A DNA stretch of 32,313 nucleotides, from contig CALVKT010000030.1 in assembly GCA_944333055.1 (NCBI GenBank), forward strand, positions 1 through 32,313, written 5' to 3'. Source of the stretch: an uncultured Clostridia bacterium (lineage in GTDB: Bacteria > Bacillota > Clostridia > Christensenellales > Aristaeellaceae). This document shows, one piece after another, positions 1 through 8,104 of the stretch (position 1 is its first letter; every line of letters starts with the position of its first letter). The notes beneath the pieces are model-generated. The model ran no database searches, was not told the DNA's origin, and saw only the letters and a list, made by a program, of their open reading frames with translations. A program made the translations under genes and the position numbers.

Positions 1-174
1 GCCGCTGCGGGGCTTGAGCAGGCCGGCGATGGTGTTGAGGGTGGTGGATTTGCCCGCGCCGTTGGCGCCGATGAGGGTGACGATCTCGCCCTCGTTGACC
101 TCGAAGGAGATGCCCTTGATGGCGTGAATCGCGCCGTAGTAGACGTGGATGTTGTCAACCTTGAGAAGGCTCAT
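1..174 (-). CDS. livF: LivF, branched-chain amino acid ABC transporter ATP-binding protein (5' part only)
   Basis: Only the first 58 codons lie in the window; the gene runs off the left edge. The fragment reads [20 protein letters not shown] and contains a complete Walker A motif, GANGAGKST, near residues 38-46. LivF is the second of two cytoplasmic ATPases that energise high-affinity uptake of branched-chain amino acids or similar substrates. The ATG overlaps the TGA of livG as ATGA, so the two are translationally coupled. The order livH-livM-livG-livF is the standard one, which supports the LivF rather than LivG assignment. Substrate range (leucine-type amino acids, other amino acids, amides or urea) cannot be told from this fragment. 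Confidence 0.9.
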   Translation of the reverse strand, partial: MSLLKVDNIHVYYGAIHAIKGISFEVNEGEIVTLIGANGAGKSTTLNTIAGLLKPRSG

Positions 175-1031
175 GCCTGCCCCTCCTTCCGCTTGCCCAG
201 ATAGGCCTCGATGACGGTGGGGTTTTGCTGGATCTCGCTGGCCGTGCCCTTGGCGATGATGCGCCCGTAGTTGAGCACGCAGATGCCCTCGCAGATGCCC
301 ATGACCAGGTTCATGTCGTGCTCGATGAGCAGGATAGCGATCTTGAACTTGTCGCGGATCCGGGCGATGTTCTCCATCAGCTCTTCCGTCTCGTGCGGGT
401 TCATGCCGGCGGCCGGCTCGTCCAGCAGCAGCAGGCTCGGATTGGTCGCCAGCGCGCGCACGATTTCCAGCTTGCGCTGCGCACCGTAGGGCAGGGAATC
501 GGCCTGGTGATCCGCCAGATCCTGCATGTCAAAGAGGGAGAGCAGCTCCAGCGCGCGCTCGTGCTGCTCGCGCTCGCCCCTGAAGAAGGAGGGCAGGCGG
601 AAGATGCCCGCGGCGGTGGAATAGCCGATCTGATTGTGCAGGCCGATGCGCACGTTGTCCTCCACGGACATGTTGCCAAAGAGGCGAATGTTCTGGAACG
701 TGCGGGCGATGCCCAGCTTGTTGGCCTGCACGGTGTTCATGCCGGCGGTGTCGCGCCCGTTGACGAGGATGGTGCCGATGGTCGGCTGATAGACCTTGGT
801 CAGCAGGTTGAAGACGGTGGTCTTGCCTGCGCCGTTGGGGCCGATCAGCCCGGCGATCTCGGTCTTGCCGATGATCAGGTTGAAGTCCTCCACGGCGTGC
901 AGGCCGCCAAAGTCGATGCCCAGGTTGCGCGTCTCCAGCACGGGGCGGGAGAGCGCGTCGCGTTCGGGCAGAATGCCGTGGCTCGGCGCGGGGACCATCT
1001 TCACCGGTTCCCGCTTGAATTTCTGCGTCAT
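171..1031 (-). CDS. livG: LivG, branched-chain amino acid ABC transporter ATP-binding protein
   Basis: The 286-residue product is an ABC ATPase. It has Walker A GPNGAGKT (about residues 64-71), a signature-like [15 protein letters not shown] in place of LSYGQQRRLEIARAL, Walker [13 protein letters not shown], and the H-loop IEHDMNLVM. The DEPAAGMNP motif and the IEHDM motif are typical of LivG. A strong SD (AAAGGAGGG) lies upstream of the ATG. The start overlaps the livM stop as ATGA and the stop overlaps the livF start, so the three genes are tightly coupled. The N-terminal extension of about 30 residues before the ABC domain is slightly longer than usual; an internal start at Met12 is possible but has no better SD. 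Confidence 0.95.
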   Translation of the reverse strand: MTQKFKREPVKMVPAPSHGILPERDALSRPVLETRNLGIDFGGLHAVEDFNLIIGKTEIAGLIGPNGAGKTTVFNLLTKVYQPTIGTILVNGRDTAGMNTVQANKLGIARTFQNIRLFGNMSVEDNVRIGLHNQIGYSTAAGIFRLPSFFRGEREQHERALELLSLFDMQDLADHQADSLPYGAQRKLEIVRALATNPSLLLLDEPAAGMNPHETEELMENIARIRDKFKIAILLIEHDMNLVMGICEGICVLNYGRIIAKGTASEIQQNPTVIEAYLGKRKEGQA

Positions 1032-2092
1032 GCCTTGTCGCCCTCCTTTGCGTTCTTGAGCTTGCCGGCGAGGCCGTCCAGCGTGGAGCGGAGCATCGGG
1101 CTGTTTGTCGCCAGCATGACGACGATGAGCACGATGGCGTAGATGAGCATGCGGTAGGTGCCGAAGTCACGCAGCATTTCCGGCAGCACGGTGAGCACCG
1201 TCGCGGCGATGATGGAGCCGCGGATGTTGCCGATGCCGCCCAGCACCACGAAGACGAGCACGAGGATGGACGTATCGAACTTGAACTTCGCCGCCTGCAC
1301 GGTCGAATAGTTGAGGCCGTAGAGCGCGCCGGCCATGCCGGCCAGCGCGGCGGAGATGACGAAGGCGAGCATGCGGTACTTGGTCACGTGGATGCCGACC
1401 GACTCCGCGGCGATGCGGTTGTCGCGGATGGCCATGATGGCGCGGCCGGAGCGGCTGTTGATCAGGTTGAGCACGACGACGAGCGTGAAGAGCACGAGCA
1501 GGAAGCCGGCTTCAAAGGAGGCGAGCTTCTTGACGCCGATGGCGCCCATCGGGCCGTTGATCACGACGGTGCCCGGCAGGTTCGGATCCAGAAAGCTGAA
1601 GTGGACGCTCGCGCCCTCCAAGGAGAAGTAGACGCAGTTGAGCAGGTTGCGGATGATCTCGCCGAAGGCGAGCGTGACGATGGCCAGATAGTCGCCGCGC
1701 AGGCGCAGCACCGGGATGCCGATGAGCACGCCCGCGATGGCCGCGACGATGCCGCCGGTGATCAGCGCGCCGACCAGGCGGACGAGCGCGAGATCGGTCT
1801 GCGGGAAGGCGGAGAGCAGCCACTGGCTAAAGAGGATGCCGGAGAACGCGCCCAGGCTCATGAAGCCGGCGTGGCCGAGGCTCAGCTCGCCGGAGATGCC
1901 GACCGTCAGGTTGAGCGAGACGGCCATGACGATGTACACGCAGATGGGCACGAGCTGACCCTTGAGCGAACGGCTCATCTTGAAGCCGTCGATCATGCCG
2001 GAGAGCGCCAGCTCGCACAGCAGGAACGCGACGACGACCATCGCATAGGTGATCAGGTTGCCGGAGAGATTTTTGAACTTTTTCATTTTCAT
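1028..2092 (-). CDS. livM: LivM, branched-chain amino acid ABC transporter permease
   Basis: A polytopic membrane permease of about 354 residues. Family signatures are the VGISGELSLGHAGFMSLGAF segment, VLRLRGDYLAIVTLAFGEI, and the EAA-like loop SRSGRAIMAIRDNRIAAESVG. The long ORF opens at 2116, inside livH. I prefer the ATG at 2092 (MKMKKFKN) because GAGGTG stands six bases upstream of it, directly after the livH stop. LivM pairs with LivH to form the transmembrane channel. GCG, CTG and ATC codons dominate, so a membrane protein in this genome can be fully GC-rich; this matters for comparison with the PTS permease further right. Confidence 0.93.
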   Translation of the reverse strand: MKMKKFKNLSGNLITYAMVVVAFLLCELALSGMIDGFKMSRSLKGQLVPICVYIVMAVSLNLTVGISGELSLGHAGFMSLGAFSGILFSQWLLSAFPQTDLALVRLVGALITGGIVAAIAGVLIGIPVLRLRGDYLAIVTLAFGEIIRNLLNCVYFSLEGASVHFSFLDPNLPGTVVINGPMGAIGVKKLASFEAGFLLVLFTLVVVLNLINSRSGRAIMAIRDNRIAAESVGIHVTKYRMLAFVISAALAGMAGALYGLNYSTVQAAKFKFDTSILVLVFVVLGGIGNIRGSIIAATVLTVLPEMLRDFGTYRMLIYAIVLIVVMLATNSPMLRSTLDGLAGKLKNAKEGDKA

Positions 2093-2102
2093 GCCGCTCA
2101 CC

Positions 2103-2987
2103 TCACACCTTTTCATGGACCTTCTTGCCCAGCAAGCCGGTGGGCTTGACGAGCAGCACGATGATGAGCACGGCGAACACGAGCGCGTCGCCCAGCTCGG
2201 TGGAGACGTAGGCTTTGCCCAGGATCTCGATGATGCCCAGCAGCAGGCCGCCGATCAGCGCGCCGGGGATGGAGCCGATGCCGCCGAACACGGCCGCCGT
2301 GAACGCCTTGATGCCCGGCATGGAGCCGGTGGTCGGCATGAGCACGGGATAGGCGGAGCACAGCAGCACGCCCGCGATCGCCGCCAGACCGGAGCCGATG
2401 GCGAATGTCATGGAGATGGTCGCGTTCACGTTGATGCCCATCAGCTCGGCCGCGCCGCGGTCCTCGGAGACGGCGCGCATCGCCTTGCCCATCTTGGTCT
2501 TGCCGGTGAACTGCGTGAGCACGAGCATGATGACGATGTTGGCCAGCACGGTCACGATGGCCTCGCTGGTGATGCGAAGCTGGCCGTCGAAGAGCACGAT
2601 GGAACCGAGGTTCACAATGCTGGTGAAGCTCTTGGGGTTCGCGCCCCAGATGAGCAGGGCGAGGTTTTGCAGCAGCCAGCTCATGCCGATGGCCGTGATG
2701 AGCACGGCGAGGCTGGTCGCGCTGCGCAGGGGCTTGTAGGCGAGGCGCTCGATGAGGATGCCCAGCAGCGTGCACACGGCCACGGCGACGACCACCGACA
2801 CGAGCGGCGACATGCCCCAGTACTGCGTGGCGGAAAAGGACACGAACGCGCCGACCATGATGACATCGCCGTGCGCGAAGTTGAGCATCTTGGCGATGCC
2901 GTACACCATCGAATAGCCCAGGGCGATGATGGCGTACACGGAGCCCAGGCTGATGCCGTTGACCAGGTATGAGAGGAACTGAATCAT
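2103..2987 (-). CDS. livH: LivH, branched-chain amino acid ABC transporter permease
   Basis: The 294-residue product has about eight hydrophobic segments. It shows LivH hallmarks: the N-terminal NGISLGSVYAIIALGYSMVY, the MLNFAHGDVIMVGAF motif, the GKAMRAVSEDRGAAELMGIN cytoplasmic loop, and a C-terminal GGIGSIPGALIGG segment. It forms the inner-membrane channel with LivM. An SD (AAGGGAG) lies about 12 bases before the ATG. The gene is separated from livK by about 105 bases that hold a GC-rich hairpin, an arrangement that commonly gives more binding protein than permease. Confidence 0.94.
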   Translation of the reverse strand: MIQFLSYLVNGISLGSVYAIIALGYSMVYGIAKMLNFAHGDVIMVGAFVSFSATQYWGMSPLVSVVVAVAVCTLLGILIERLAYKPLRSATSLAVLITAIGMSWLLQNLALLIWGANPKSFTSIVNLGSIVLFDGQLRITSEAIVTVLANIVIMLVLTQFTGKTKMGKAMRAVSEDRGAAELMGINVNATISMTFAIGSGLAAIAGVLLCSAYPVLMPTTGSMPGIKAFTAAVFGGIGSIPGALIGGLLLGIIEILGKAYVSTELGDALVFAVLIIVLLVKPTGLLGKKVHEKV

Positions 2988-3040
2988 GTTCCGTGTTGTC
3001 TCCCTTCTGTATATGGATAGGGGGAATCAAAACGCGAAAG

Positions 3041-3073
3041 GCTCCCCGGCCTCTCGTCTTGGGGCCGGGGAGC
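3041..3073 (-). terminator. Intercistronic GC-rich hairpin between livK and livH
   Basis: An 11-bp perfect inverted repeat (3041-3051 with 3063-3073) encloses an 11-base loop. On the minus strand it is followed by CTTTCGCGTTTTG, a weak T-rich tail. It probably acts as an attenuator or 3'-end stabiliser for livK mRNA, with partial read-through into livHMGF. No separate promoter for livH is evident. Confidence 0.6.
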
Positions 3074-3093
3074 GGGGAAGGCTCGTGTCAGAA

Positions 3094-4218
3094 TTACTTC
3101 GCGCCGACGTACACGCCGTCCTTGATGACCACGGCGGTGGGCGTCTTGTCGACCTCGCCGGTCGCATCCCAGCGCATGGTGCCGGTCAGGCCGGCGACCT
3201 CGATCTGCTGCATGGCGGCGATCATCGGGTCGCAGGCGTCTTCCGGCGCGGTGTCGGCGGTGATGCCGGCCAGCTCGATGGCGGCCTTCAGGGCGTATAC
3301 GCCGTCATAGGCGTCGGCGGCGAACTGGTTGGGGATCTCACCGTACTTGGCCTGATAGGTGGCGACGAAGTTCCTGGTGAGCTCATCTTCGGCGTCCGCG
3401 GAGAACGGAGTGAGCAGCATGACGCCCTCGGCCAGGGTCTTGTCAAAGCCTTCCAGCGTCAGGATGCCGTCCATGCCGTCCACGCCGAAGAAGATCGGGG
3501 AGTAGCCGGCGGAGGCGGACTGGGAGAGGATCAGGGAAGCCGGGGTGTAGTAGATCGGCAGGAAGACCAGCTCGGCGCCCGCTTCCTGCATCTTGGAGAT
3601 CTGCACGGAGAAGTCGGCGTTGGTGTCGTCGGAGAACGCGGCCTCGGCGACGATCTCAAGGCCGAGCTCGGCAGCCTTGGTCTTGAAGGAGTTGTAGATG
3701 CCGATGGAGTAGTCCAGCGCGTTGTTGTAGATCACGCCGATCTTCGTGGCCAGCTTGTGATCGGCGATGTACTGCGCGGAGGCCAGACCCTGCGCGGAAT
3801 CCTTGAAGCAGACGCGGTAGATGTTGTCCTTGCCCACGGTGATGGCGTCGGCGGAGCCGGACGGCGTGAGCATGAACACGCGCTCCTCGTAGGCCACGTC
3901 GGAGACGGCCAGGCAGGAGCCGGAGGTGACGGTGGCGAGCATGATGTTCGCGCCGTCGTCGAGCAGGTCGTTATAGGCGTTGACGCCCAGCTCGCCGTCA
4001 CCCTGATCGTCCGCGGCGAGGATTTCAAGCTGAATCCCGCCCTGCGCGTTGATTTCCTCGGCGGCGATCTGCGCGCCGTACTGAACGGCCAAGCCGTACA
4101 CGGCGTAGGGGCCGGTCATCGGTCCGATGACGCCGATCTTGATGGCTTCCTCGGCCATCGCGAAGGAGGCGGTCATCATCATGGCGAGCGCCAGAGCGAT
4201 TGCGAGAATCTTCTTCAT
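3094..4218 (-). CDS. livK: LivK-type periplasmic/extracellular substrate-binding protein
   Basis: The 374-residue product is a type I periplasmic-binding-fold receptor (Peripla_BP_6/LivJK family). After the signal peptide it starts IKIGVIGPMTGPYAVYG, the usual ligand-lobe opening, and later has FAADAYDGVYALKAAIE. The signal peptide (Lys-Lys, a hydrophobic core to about residue 20, then AMA before EEA) looks like a signal peptidase I site. It has no lipobox cysteine, which is unusual for a Gram-positive binding protein, normally a lipoprotein. The SD GGGGGAA lies upstream of the ATG. It is the first gene of the liv operon, behind the promoter at 4303-4331. Ligand identity is inferred only from family. 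Confidence 0.93.
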   Translation of the reverse strand: MKKILAIALALAMMMTASFAMAEEAIKIGVIGPMTGPYAVYGLAVQYGAQIAAEEINAQGGIQLEILAADDQGDGELGVNAYNDLLDDGANIMLATVTSGSCLAVSDVAYEERVFMLTPSGSADAITVGKDNIYRVCFKDSAQGLASAQYIADHKLATKIGVIYNNALDYSIGIYNSFKTKAAELGLEIVAEAAFSDDTNADFSVQISKMQEAGAELVFLPIYYTPASLILSQSASAGYSPIFFGVDGMDGILTLEGFDKTLAEGVMLLTPFSADAEDELTRNFVATYQAKYGEIPNQFAADAYDGVYALKAAIELAGITADTAPEDACDPMIAAMQQIEVAGLTGTMRWDATGEVDKTPTAVVIKDGVYVGAK

Positions 4219-4302
4219 AATACAATTCCCCCTGTTTTCGGGCTTTGGGCCCCAATGTGATCATGCGGCGCCCGGGCTGGACAACCGCAACTGATGTCGC
4301 AT

Positions 4303-4331
4303 ATTATACCGCAAATTTCCTGTCAAAACAA
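4303..4331 (-). promoter_or_regulatory. Promoter of the liv operon
   Basis: On the minus strand, TTGTTT (4326-4331) and TATAAT (4303-4308) are separated by 17 bp. It lies about 85 bases upstream of the livK start and is the only good -10 in the interval. Confidence 0.65.
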
Positions 4332-4356
4332 GCGGTTTGTTTTCAGTTTTCCTCAT

Positions 4357-4396
4357 GATTCTCGTGAATTCTTTTCACTTTATGAATATGAGAATC
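4357..4396. promoter_or_regulatory. Inverted repeat between the divergent liv and EamA promoters (candidate operator)
   Basis: GATTCTC (4357-4363) is mirrored by GAGAATC (4390-4396), and a nested GTGAA/TTCAC pair lies at 4364-4368 and 4374-4378. The 40-bp element sits in an AT-rich stretch between the two divergent promoters, so it could bind a regulator of either gene. It could also be incidental. Confidence 0.3.
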
Positions 4397-4437
4397 AACG
4401 AAATTGCAATCTTTATTCATTTTGCACGGTAAAGACC

Positions 4438-4466
4438 TGTACAAATGGGGAATTTGCATCTATAAT
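4438..4466 (+). promoter_or_regulatory. Promoter of the EamA transporter gene
   Basis: TGTACA (4438-4443, four of six matches to TTGACA) and a perfect TATAAT (4461-4466) are spaced by 17 bp. They lie about 40 bases upstream of the chosen ATG. Confidence 0.6.
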
Positions 4467-4505
4467 GGAGAAAATGACGCAAAAGCGACGGAGGTCCACA
4501 CACCC

Positions 4506-5372
4506 ATGCAGAAGAAACACATGATCCCGCTCTTTGGCACGTTCCTGTGCTGGGGCAGCCTGTATATCGCCTCGAAGATTGCGCTGGCGGACATCCCGCC
4601 CATCACGCTGCTGGCGCTTCGCTATCTGGTCGCGGTGCCCGCGCTCTTCGTGCTGCTCAAGCTGCGCGGCAAGCTCCAGCCCGTCAGGCGGGAGCACGCC
4701 GCCACGCTCTTTGCCATCGGCTTTACGGGGTATTTCGCCTCGTTCTGTTTGCAGATGCTGGGCATCGACCGGCTCACCGGCTCGGTGTCCTCGCTGCTGG
4801 GCGCGATGAACCCGATTTTCATCCCGATTCTGGCGGCCATCTTTCTGGGTGAAGCGCTTACCAGGGAGAAGGTCGCCTGCGTGGCGATCTCCATGGTCGG
4901 CGTGGTGACGATCGTGGGCGTGAGCGGCACGGTGGACATCTGGGGCGCGGCGCTGATGCTGCTGAGCGTCTTCCTCTGGTCGGCGACGTCGATCATCATC
5001 CGGCGGCTGACCGGGCAGTGCGACCCGATGCAGGTGGCGATGGTGGCGATGCTCATCGCGCTGCCCTTCACCGGCGCGTGCGCGGCGGTCGAATTGCAGA
5101 GCAGCGCCTGCGTGTTCACGCTTCGCGGCGTGCTCGGCGTGCTCTACATGGGCCTGGTGGGCACGGCCGCGGCGCACTCGCTGTGGAACTACAGCCTCTC
5201 CAAGATGGACGCGAGCTTCTGCTCGATGTTCTATCCGCTCCAGCCGCTCGTCTCGGCGGTGCTGGGCGTGCTGATCTTGCACGAGGAGATCACGCCGAAT
5301 TTCCTGATCGGCGGCGCGATCATCTGCTGTGGCATCGTGGCCGCGGTGCACAGTGGGAAGCGCACCGGCTGA
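4506..5372 (+). CDS. EamA/DMT-superfamily permease (probable metabolite exporter)
   Basis: The 288-residue product has the ten-helix pattern and internal duplication of DMT/EamA transporters. The first half begins PLFGTFLCWGSLYIASKIAL with the family's ALRYL motif. LGAMNPIFIPILAAIFLGE and YPLQPLVSAVLGVLILHE are the paired signature helices of the two halves. I chose the ATG at 4506 rather than the longer upstream ORF because GGAGGT stands ten bases before it and the upstream residues are not membrane-like. Family members export amino acids, nucleosides or other metabolites; the substrate cannot be read from sequence. It is a single-gene unit, divergent from liv and ended by the hairpin at 5388-5416. 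Confidence 0.9.
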   Translation: MQKKHMIPLFGTFLCWGSLYIASKIALADIPPITLLALRYLVAVPALFVLLKLRGKLQPVRREHAATLFAIGFTGYFASFCLQMLGIDRLTGSVSSLLGAMNPIFIPILAAIFLGEALTREKVACVAISMVGVVTIVGVSGTVDIWGAALMLLSVFLWSATSIIIRRLTGQCDPMQVAMVAMLIALPFTGACAAVELQSSACVFTLRGVLGVLYMGLVGTAAAHSLWNYSLSKMDASFCSMFYPLQPLVSAVLGVLILHEEITPNFLIGGAIICCGIVAAVHSGKRTG

Positions 5373-5387
5373 TTTTCAAACAGGGAC

Positions 5388-5416
5388 AGGGGCCAGGAGA
5401 ATGTCTCCAGGCCCCT
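5388..5416. terminator. Bidirectional terminator between convergent genes
   Basis: AGGGGCC (5388-5394) pairs with GGCCCCT (5410-5416), with an inner GGAGA/TCTCC stem and one A-A mismatch. Short T-rich tails occur on both strands (TTGTTTG rightward, TGTTTG leftward). It separates the EamA gene from the convergent metallophosphoesterase-like gene. Confidence 0.7.
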
Positions 5417-5427
5417 TGTTTGCGGCA

Positions 5428-6540
5428 TCAGAGGGAAGACGGCGTCAGCGTGAGCAGGGTGACGGTCGGCGGGTTGAACAGGCGGAAGAAGAAAAACGGA
5501 TAGTCGTCGTTCTCCGTCCCCAGCCCCGGACTGACGTAGCGCTGCGTTTTGCCCACGCGGGAGAGGCCATACTGCGCGCTGCGGCCCGGAAACAGGCCGT
5601 AGCGCGGCAGGGAGGAGGAGGGGATGAACATCGGGCCGATGCCCGGCAGGCGGATGAGCCCGCCCAGCGCGTGGCCGCAGAGCACCAGATCGCTGGCGTC
5701 ATAGGGCGCGCGCAGCAGGGCGCTTTCGGCGGGCGGCGTGTGCGTGAGGGTGACGATGACGTCCTGCGCCGTCATCGCCTGCCGCGCGGCGCGCGTCTCC
5801 TCCAGCCACTTGAGGTTGTGCGTGGCCAGCTCGATCTCGTTCTCGTCCCCGCCGGAGAGCGCCTTGAGGTATTGCAGCTCAAACTGGCCCTGCATGGTGT
5901 CGATGTCCAGATTGAGATGATTGCCCGTCGTCAGCCAAAGCGTCTGATCCTCGCGCACGACGGCCTGCGGGGCGGTCAGCCACTGAGCGCCAAGCTGTCG
6001 GGCGCCGAGCACCCACGGGGCGAAGGGGCTGCCGCCGGCAAAGTAGTCCGTGGAGGTGGCGGGCGGATCGTCGTCGCCGGGAATGAAGTAGATGGGCGCA
6101 TCGGGGTTGAGCGCGCGCAGCTGGCGGATGAGCGCATAGAGCGGCTGGGCGTTGCCGTGCAGGGAGACCATGTCGCCGGTGAGGAGCACGGCGTCAAAGC
6201 GGCTGTCGCCCAGCGCCATGGCGAGCATGCCCTGCTCGCGGCCGAAGCTCGCCCCCTTGAGGTCGGAGATGTGCAGCAGCGTGTAGCCGTCGAAGACCTC
6301 GCTCAGCCCCGTGATGGGGACGTCCTCGCGCGCGACGTGCACGAACTGGTTGACGGCGAAATTGACCGCCAACAGCAGGAGAAAGAGGAGAAAAAAAGAA
6401 AGCGCCAGGCGCCGGGCAAGCGGCTTCTTGGCAGGTGCATCAAAAAAATCGTCGCCCGGCGTGGCGGCGGTGAAGCGGGCAGCGTGCTGGGGGGAGAAGG
6501 CGTCATAGCGCGTGCGGCTGCGGTTGGGACGTCGGTTCAT
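5428..6540 (-). CDS. Membrane-anchored metallophosphoesterase-fold protein with degenerate metal site
   Basis: The 370-residue product has a basic cytoplasmic N terminus, one transmembrane helix (about residues 45-63) and an extracytoplasmic domain like YkuE-type metallophosphoesterases. The family landmarks are in order but changed: HISDLKG (D93, K95) where DLHG is expected, TGDMVS (D123, S126) where GDxxD is expected, and PGDDD (156-158) where GNHD is expected. The later LTHTP (H267) is kept, and GHALGG (H290, L292) stands where GHTHGG is expected. Several metal ligands are therefore lost. The start at 6540 follows GGGAGG by seven bases. It is probably catalytically altered or inactive and may bind rather than cleave phospholipid or nucleotide ligands; that is inference. 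Confidence 0.75.
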   Translation of the reverse strand: MNRRPNRSRTRYDAFSPQHAARFTAATPGDDFFDAPAKKPLARRLALSFFLLFLLLLAVNFAVNQFVHVAREDVPITGLSEVFDGYTLLHISDLKGASFGREQGMLAMALGDSRFDAVLLTGDMVSLHGNAQPLYALIRQLRALNPDAPIYFIPGDDDPPATSTDYFAGGSPFAPWVLGARQLGAQWLTAPQAVVREDQTLWLTTGNHLNLDIDTMQGQFELQYLKALSGGDENEIELATHNLKWLEETRAARQAMTAQDVIVTLTHTPPAESALLRAPYDASDLVLCGHALGGLIRLPGIGPMFIPSSSLPRYGLFPGRSAQYGLSRVGKTQRYVSPGLGTENDDYPFFFFRLFNPPTVTLLTLTPSSL

Positions 6541-6650
6541 CGGCAAGCCTCCCTGACTGATGTGCACAAAAATTATAGCGTACCCGCGCGCGGCAGATCA
6601 ACTTAACAACTGCCATATTTGGATATGCGCGCGAAAAAAAGTTGGGGTGG

Positions 6651-6679
6651 TTTGCGAAAGAGGAAAAATATGATACAAT
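6651..6679 (+). promoter_or_regulatory. Promoter of radA
   Basis: An extended -10, TGATACAAT, has its hexamer at 6674-6679. A weak -35 (TTGCGA at 6652-6657, spacer 16) lies upstream. The ATG of radA follows about 30 bases downstream. Confidence 0.5.
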
Positions 6680-6711
6680 AGGGACACTTCATATCGAAAA
6701 CGGGAGCACAT

Positions 6712-8085
6712 ATGGCAAAGGAGAAGACGGTTTTTGTGTGCGGGGCGTGCGGCTATGAGACGTCGCGCTGGATGGGCAAGTGTCCGGGCTGCAATGCGTG
6801 GAACACGCTGGAGGAGCAGGCCCCGGCGGCCGCTGCGACGGAGCCGGTGAAGGCGAACAAGCGCCGCAGCGGCACGGGCGCACAGGCGATGCGCCTGCGC
6901 GAGATCCCTGAGGAGACGAGCGTGCGCACGTCCACGGGCATCGGCGAGCTGGACCGCGTGCTGGGCGGCGGCGTGGTGGAGGGCTCGCTCATGCTGGTGG
7001 GCGGTGATCCGGGCATCGGCAAATCGACGCTGCTGTTGCAGGTGAGCGAGCACATGGCCGCGCAGGGCATGCGCGTGCTCTACATCTCCGGCGAGGAGAG
7101 CGCGCGCCAGATCAAGATGCGCGCCAGGCGCCTGGGGGTGACCAGCGACAACCTGCTCATCCTCAGCGAGAACGCCATGGACGCGGCGGAGAAGCGCTGG
7201 GAGGAGATACAGCCGGGCTGCATGATCATCGACTCGATCCAGACGATGTACAGGCCGGACATGGCCAGCGCGCCGGGCAGCGTGTCGCAGGTGCGCGAGT
7301 GCGCGAGCCTGCTGATGCGCATGGCCAAGACGACGGGCTGCGCGGTGTTTCTGGTGGGCCATGTGACGAAGGAGGGCGCGATCGCGGGACCGAGGGTCCT
7401 TGAGCACATGGTGGACGTCGTGCTCTACTTTGAGGGCGACCGCCAGCACGAATACAGGATATTGCGCGCGGTGAAGAACCGCTTTGGCTCCGTGAACGAG
7501 CTGGGCCTCTTTGAGATGCGCGAGCGGGGCATGACGCAGGTGGAGAACCCGTCGGAGCTGCTGCTTTCCGAGCGCGCCAAAAACGTGCCGGGTTCCTGCG
7601 TGATTCCCGCGATCGAGGGCTCGCGGCCCATGCTTGTGGACGTGCAGGCGCTGGCGCTGCAGACGGCCTACGGCACGCCGCGGCGCACGACGAACGGCTT
7701 TGACGCGGGCAGGCTGGCGCTGCTGTTGGCGGTGCTGGAGAAGCGCGCGGGCGTGTCGCTGTTCAATCAGGACGTGTACATCAACGTGGCCGGCGGCCTC
7801 AATCTGGGCGAACCGGCTGCGGATCTGGCGCTGTGCGCGGCGGCCGCTTCCAGCGTGCGCGAGCGCTGCATCCCGGCGGACTGGGCGGTGATGGGCGAGG
7901 TGGGGCTGGCGGGCGAGATCCGCGGCGTTTCCCAGTGCGAGCGCAGGCTGTCGGAGTGCGCCAGGCTGGGCTTCACCACGGCGGTGATCCCACGCGAGAA
8001 CGCGCGCCATCTGCGCGCACCGGAGGGCATGCGCGTCTACGGCGTGGAGACGCTGGCCGAGGCGCTGTCCATCCTGATCGGATGA
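6712..8085 (+). CDS. radA: DNA repair protein RadA
   Basis: The 457-residue product has the full RadA layout. An N-terminal C4 zinc finger (Cys10, 13, 24, 27) is followed by a RecA-like ATPase with Walker A GGDPGIGKST (97-106). The RadA-specific KNRFG motif is at 255-259, and the C-terminal Lon-protease-like domain contains DVYINVAGGLNL. RadA is a hexameric branch-migration helicase that processes recombination intermediates with RecA. The length equals the usual 450-460 residues. An SD-like CGGGAG precedes the ATG. The next gene starts about 20 bases after its stop, so the two are probably co-transcribed. Confidence 0.97.
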   Translation: MAKEKTVFVCGACGYETSRWMGKCPGCNAWNTLEEQAPAAAATEPVKANKRRSGTGAQAMRLREIPEETSVRTSTGIGELDRVLGGGVVEGSLMLVGGDPGIGKSTLLLQVSEHMAAQGMRVLYISGEESARQIKMRARRLGVTSDNLLILSENAMDAAEKRWEEIQPGCMIIDSIQTMYRPDMASAPGSVSQVRECASLLMRMAKTTGCAVFLVGHVTKEGAIAGPRVLEHMVDVVLYFEGDRQHEYRILRAVKNRFGSVNELGLFEMRERGMTQVENPSELLLSERAKNVPGSCVIPAIEGSRPMLVDVQALALQTAYGTPRRTTNGFDAGRLALLLAVLEKRAGVSLFNQDVYINVAGGLNLGEPAADLALCAAAASSVRERCIPADWAVMGEVGLAGEIRGVSQCERRLSECARLGFTTAVIPRENARHLRAPEGMRVYGVETLAEALSILIG

Positions 8086-8104
8086 GATGAAAGGAGAGAC
8101 AGGC

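Noticed and set aside
225-1142. Long plus-strand ORF opposite livG
   Set aside because: It is antisense to a clear ABC ATPase, rich in Asp/Ala/His/Arg repeats typical of GC-rich shadow frames, and has no SD or family resemblance. The same applies to long frames opposite livM, livH, livK, radA, the reductases and glgB.
4303-4325. TTGACA close to the liv TATAAT on the minus strand
   Set aside because: The spacer would be only 12 bp, too short for sigma-70-type promoters. TTGTTT at 17 bp fits instead.
5915-5925. GNH triplet near residue 207 of the metallophosphoesterase-like protein as the missing GNHD motif
   Set aside because: It lies about 50 residues after the PGDDD position that aligns with the family motif and is in a strand region, so it is unlikely to be a metal ligand.
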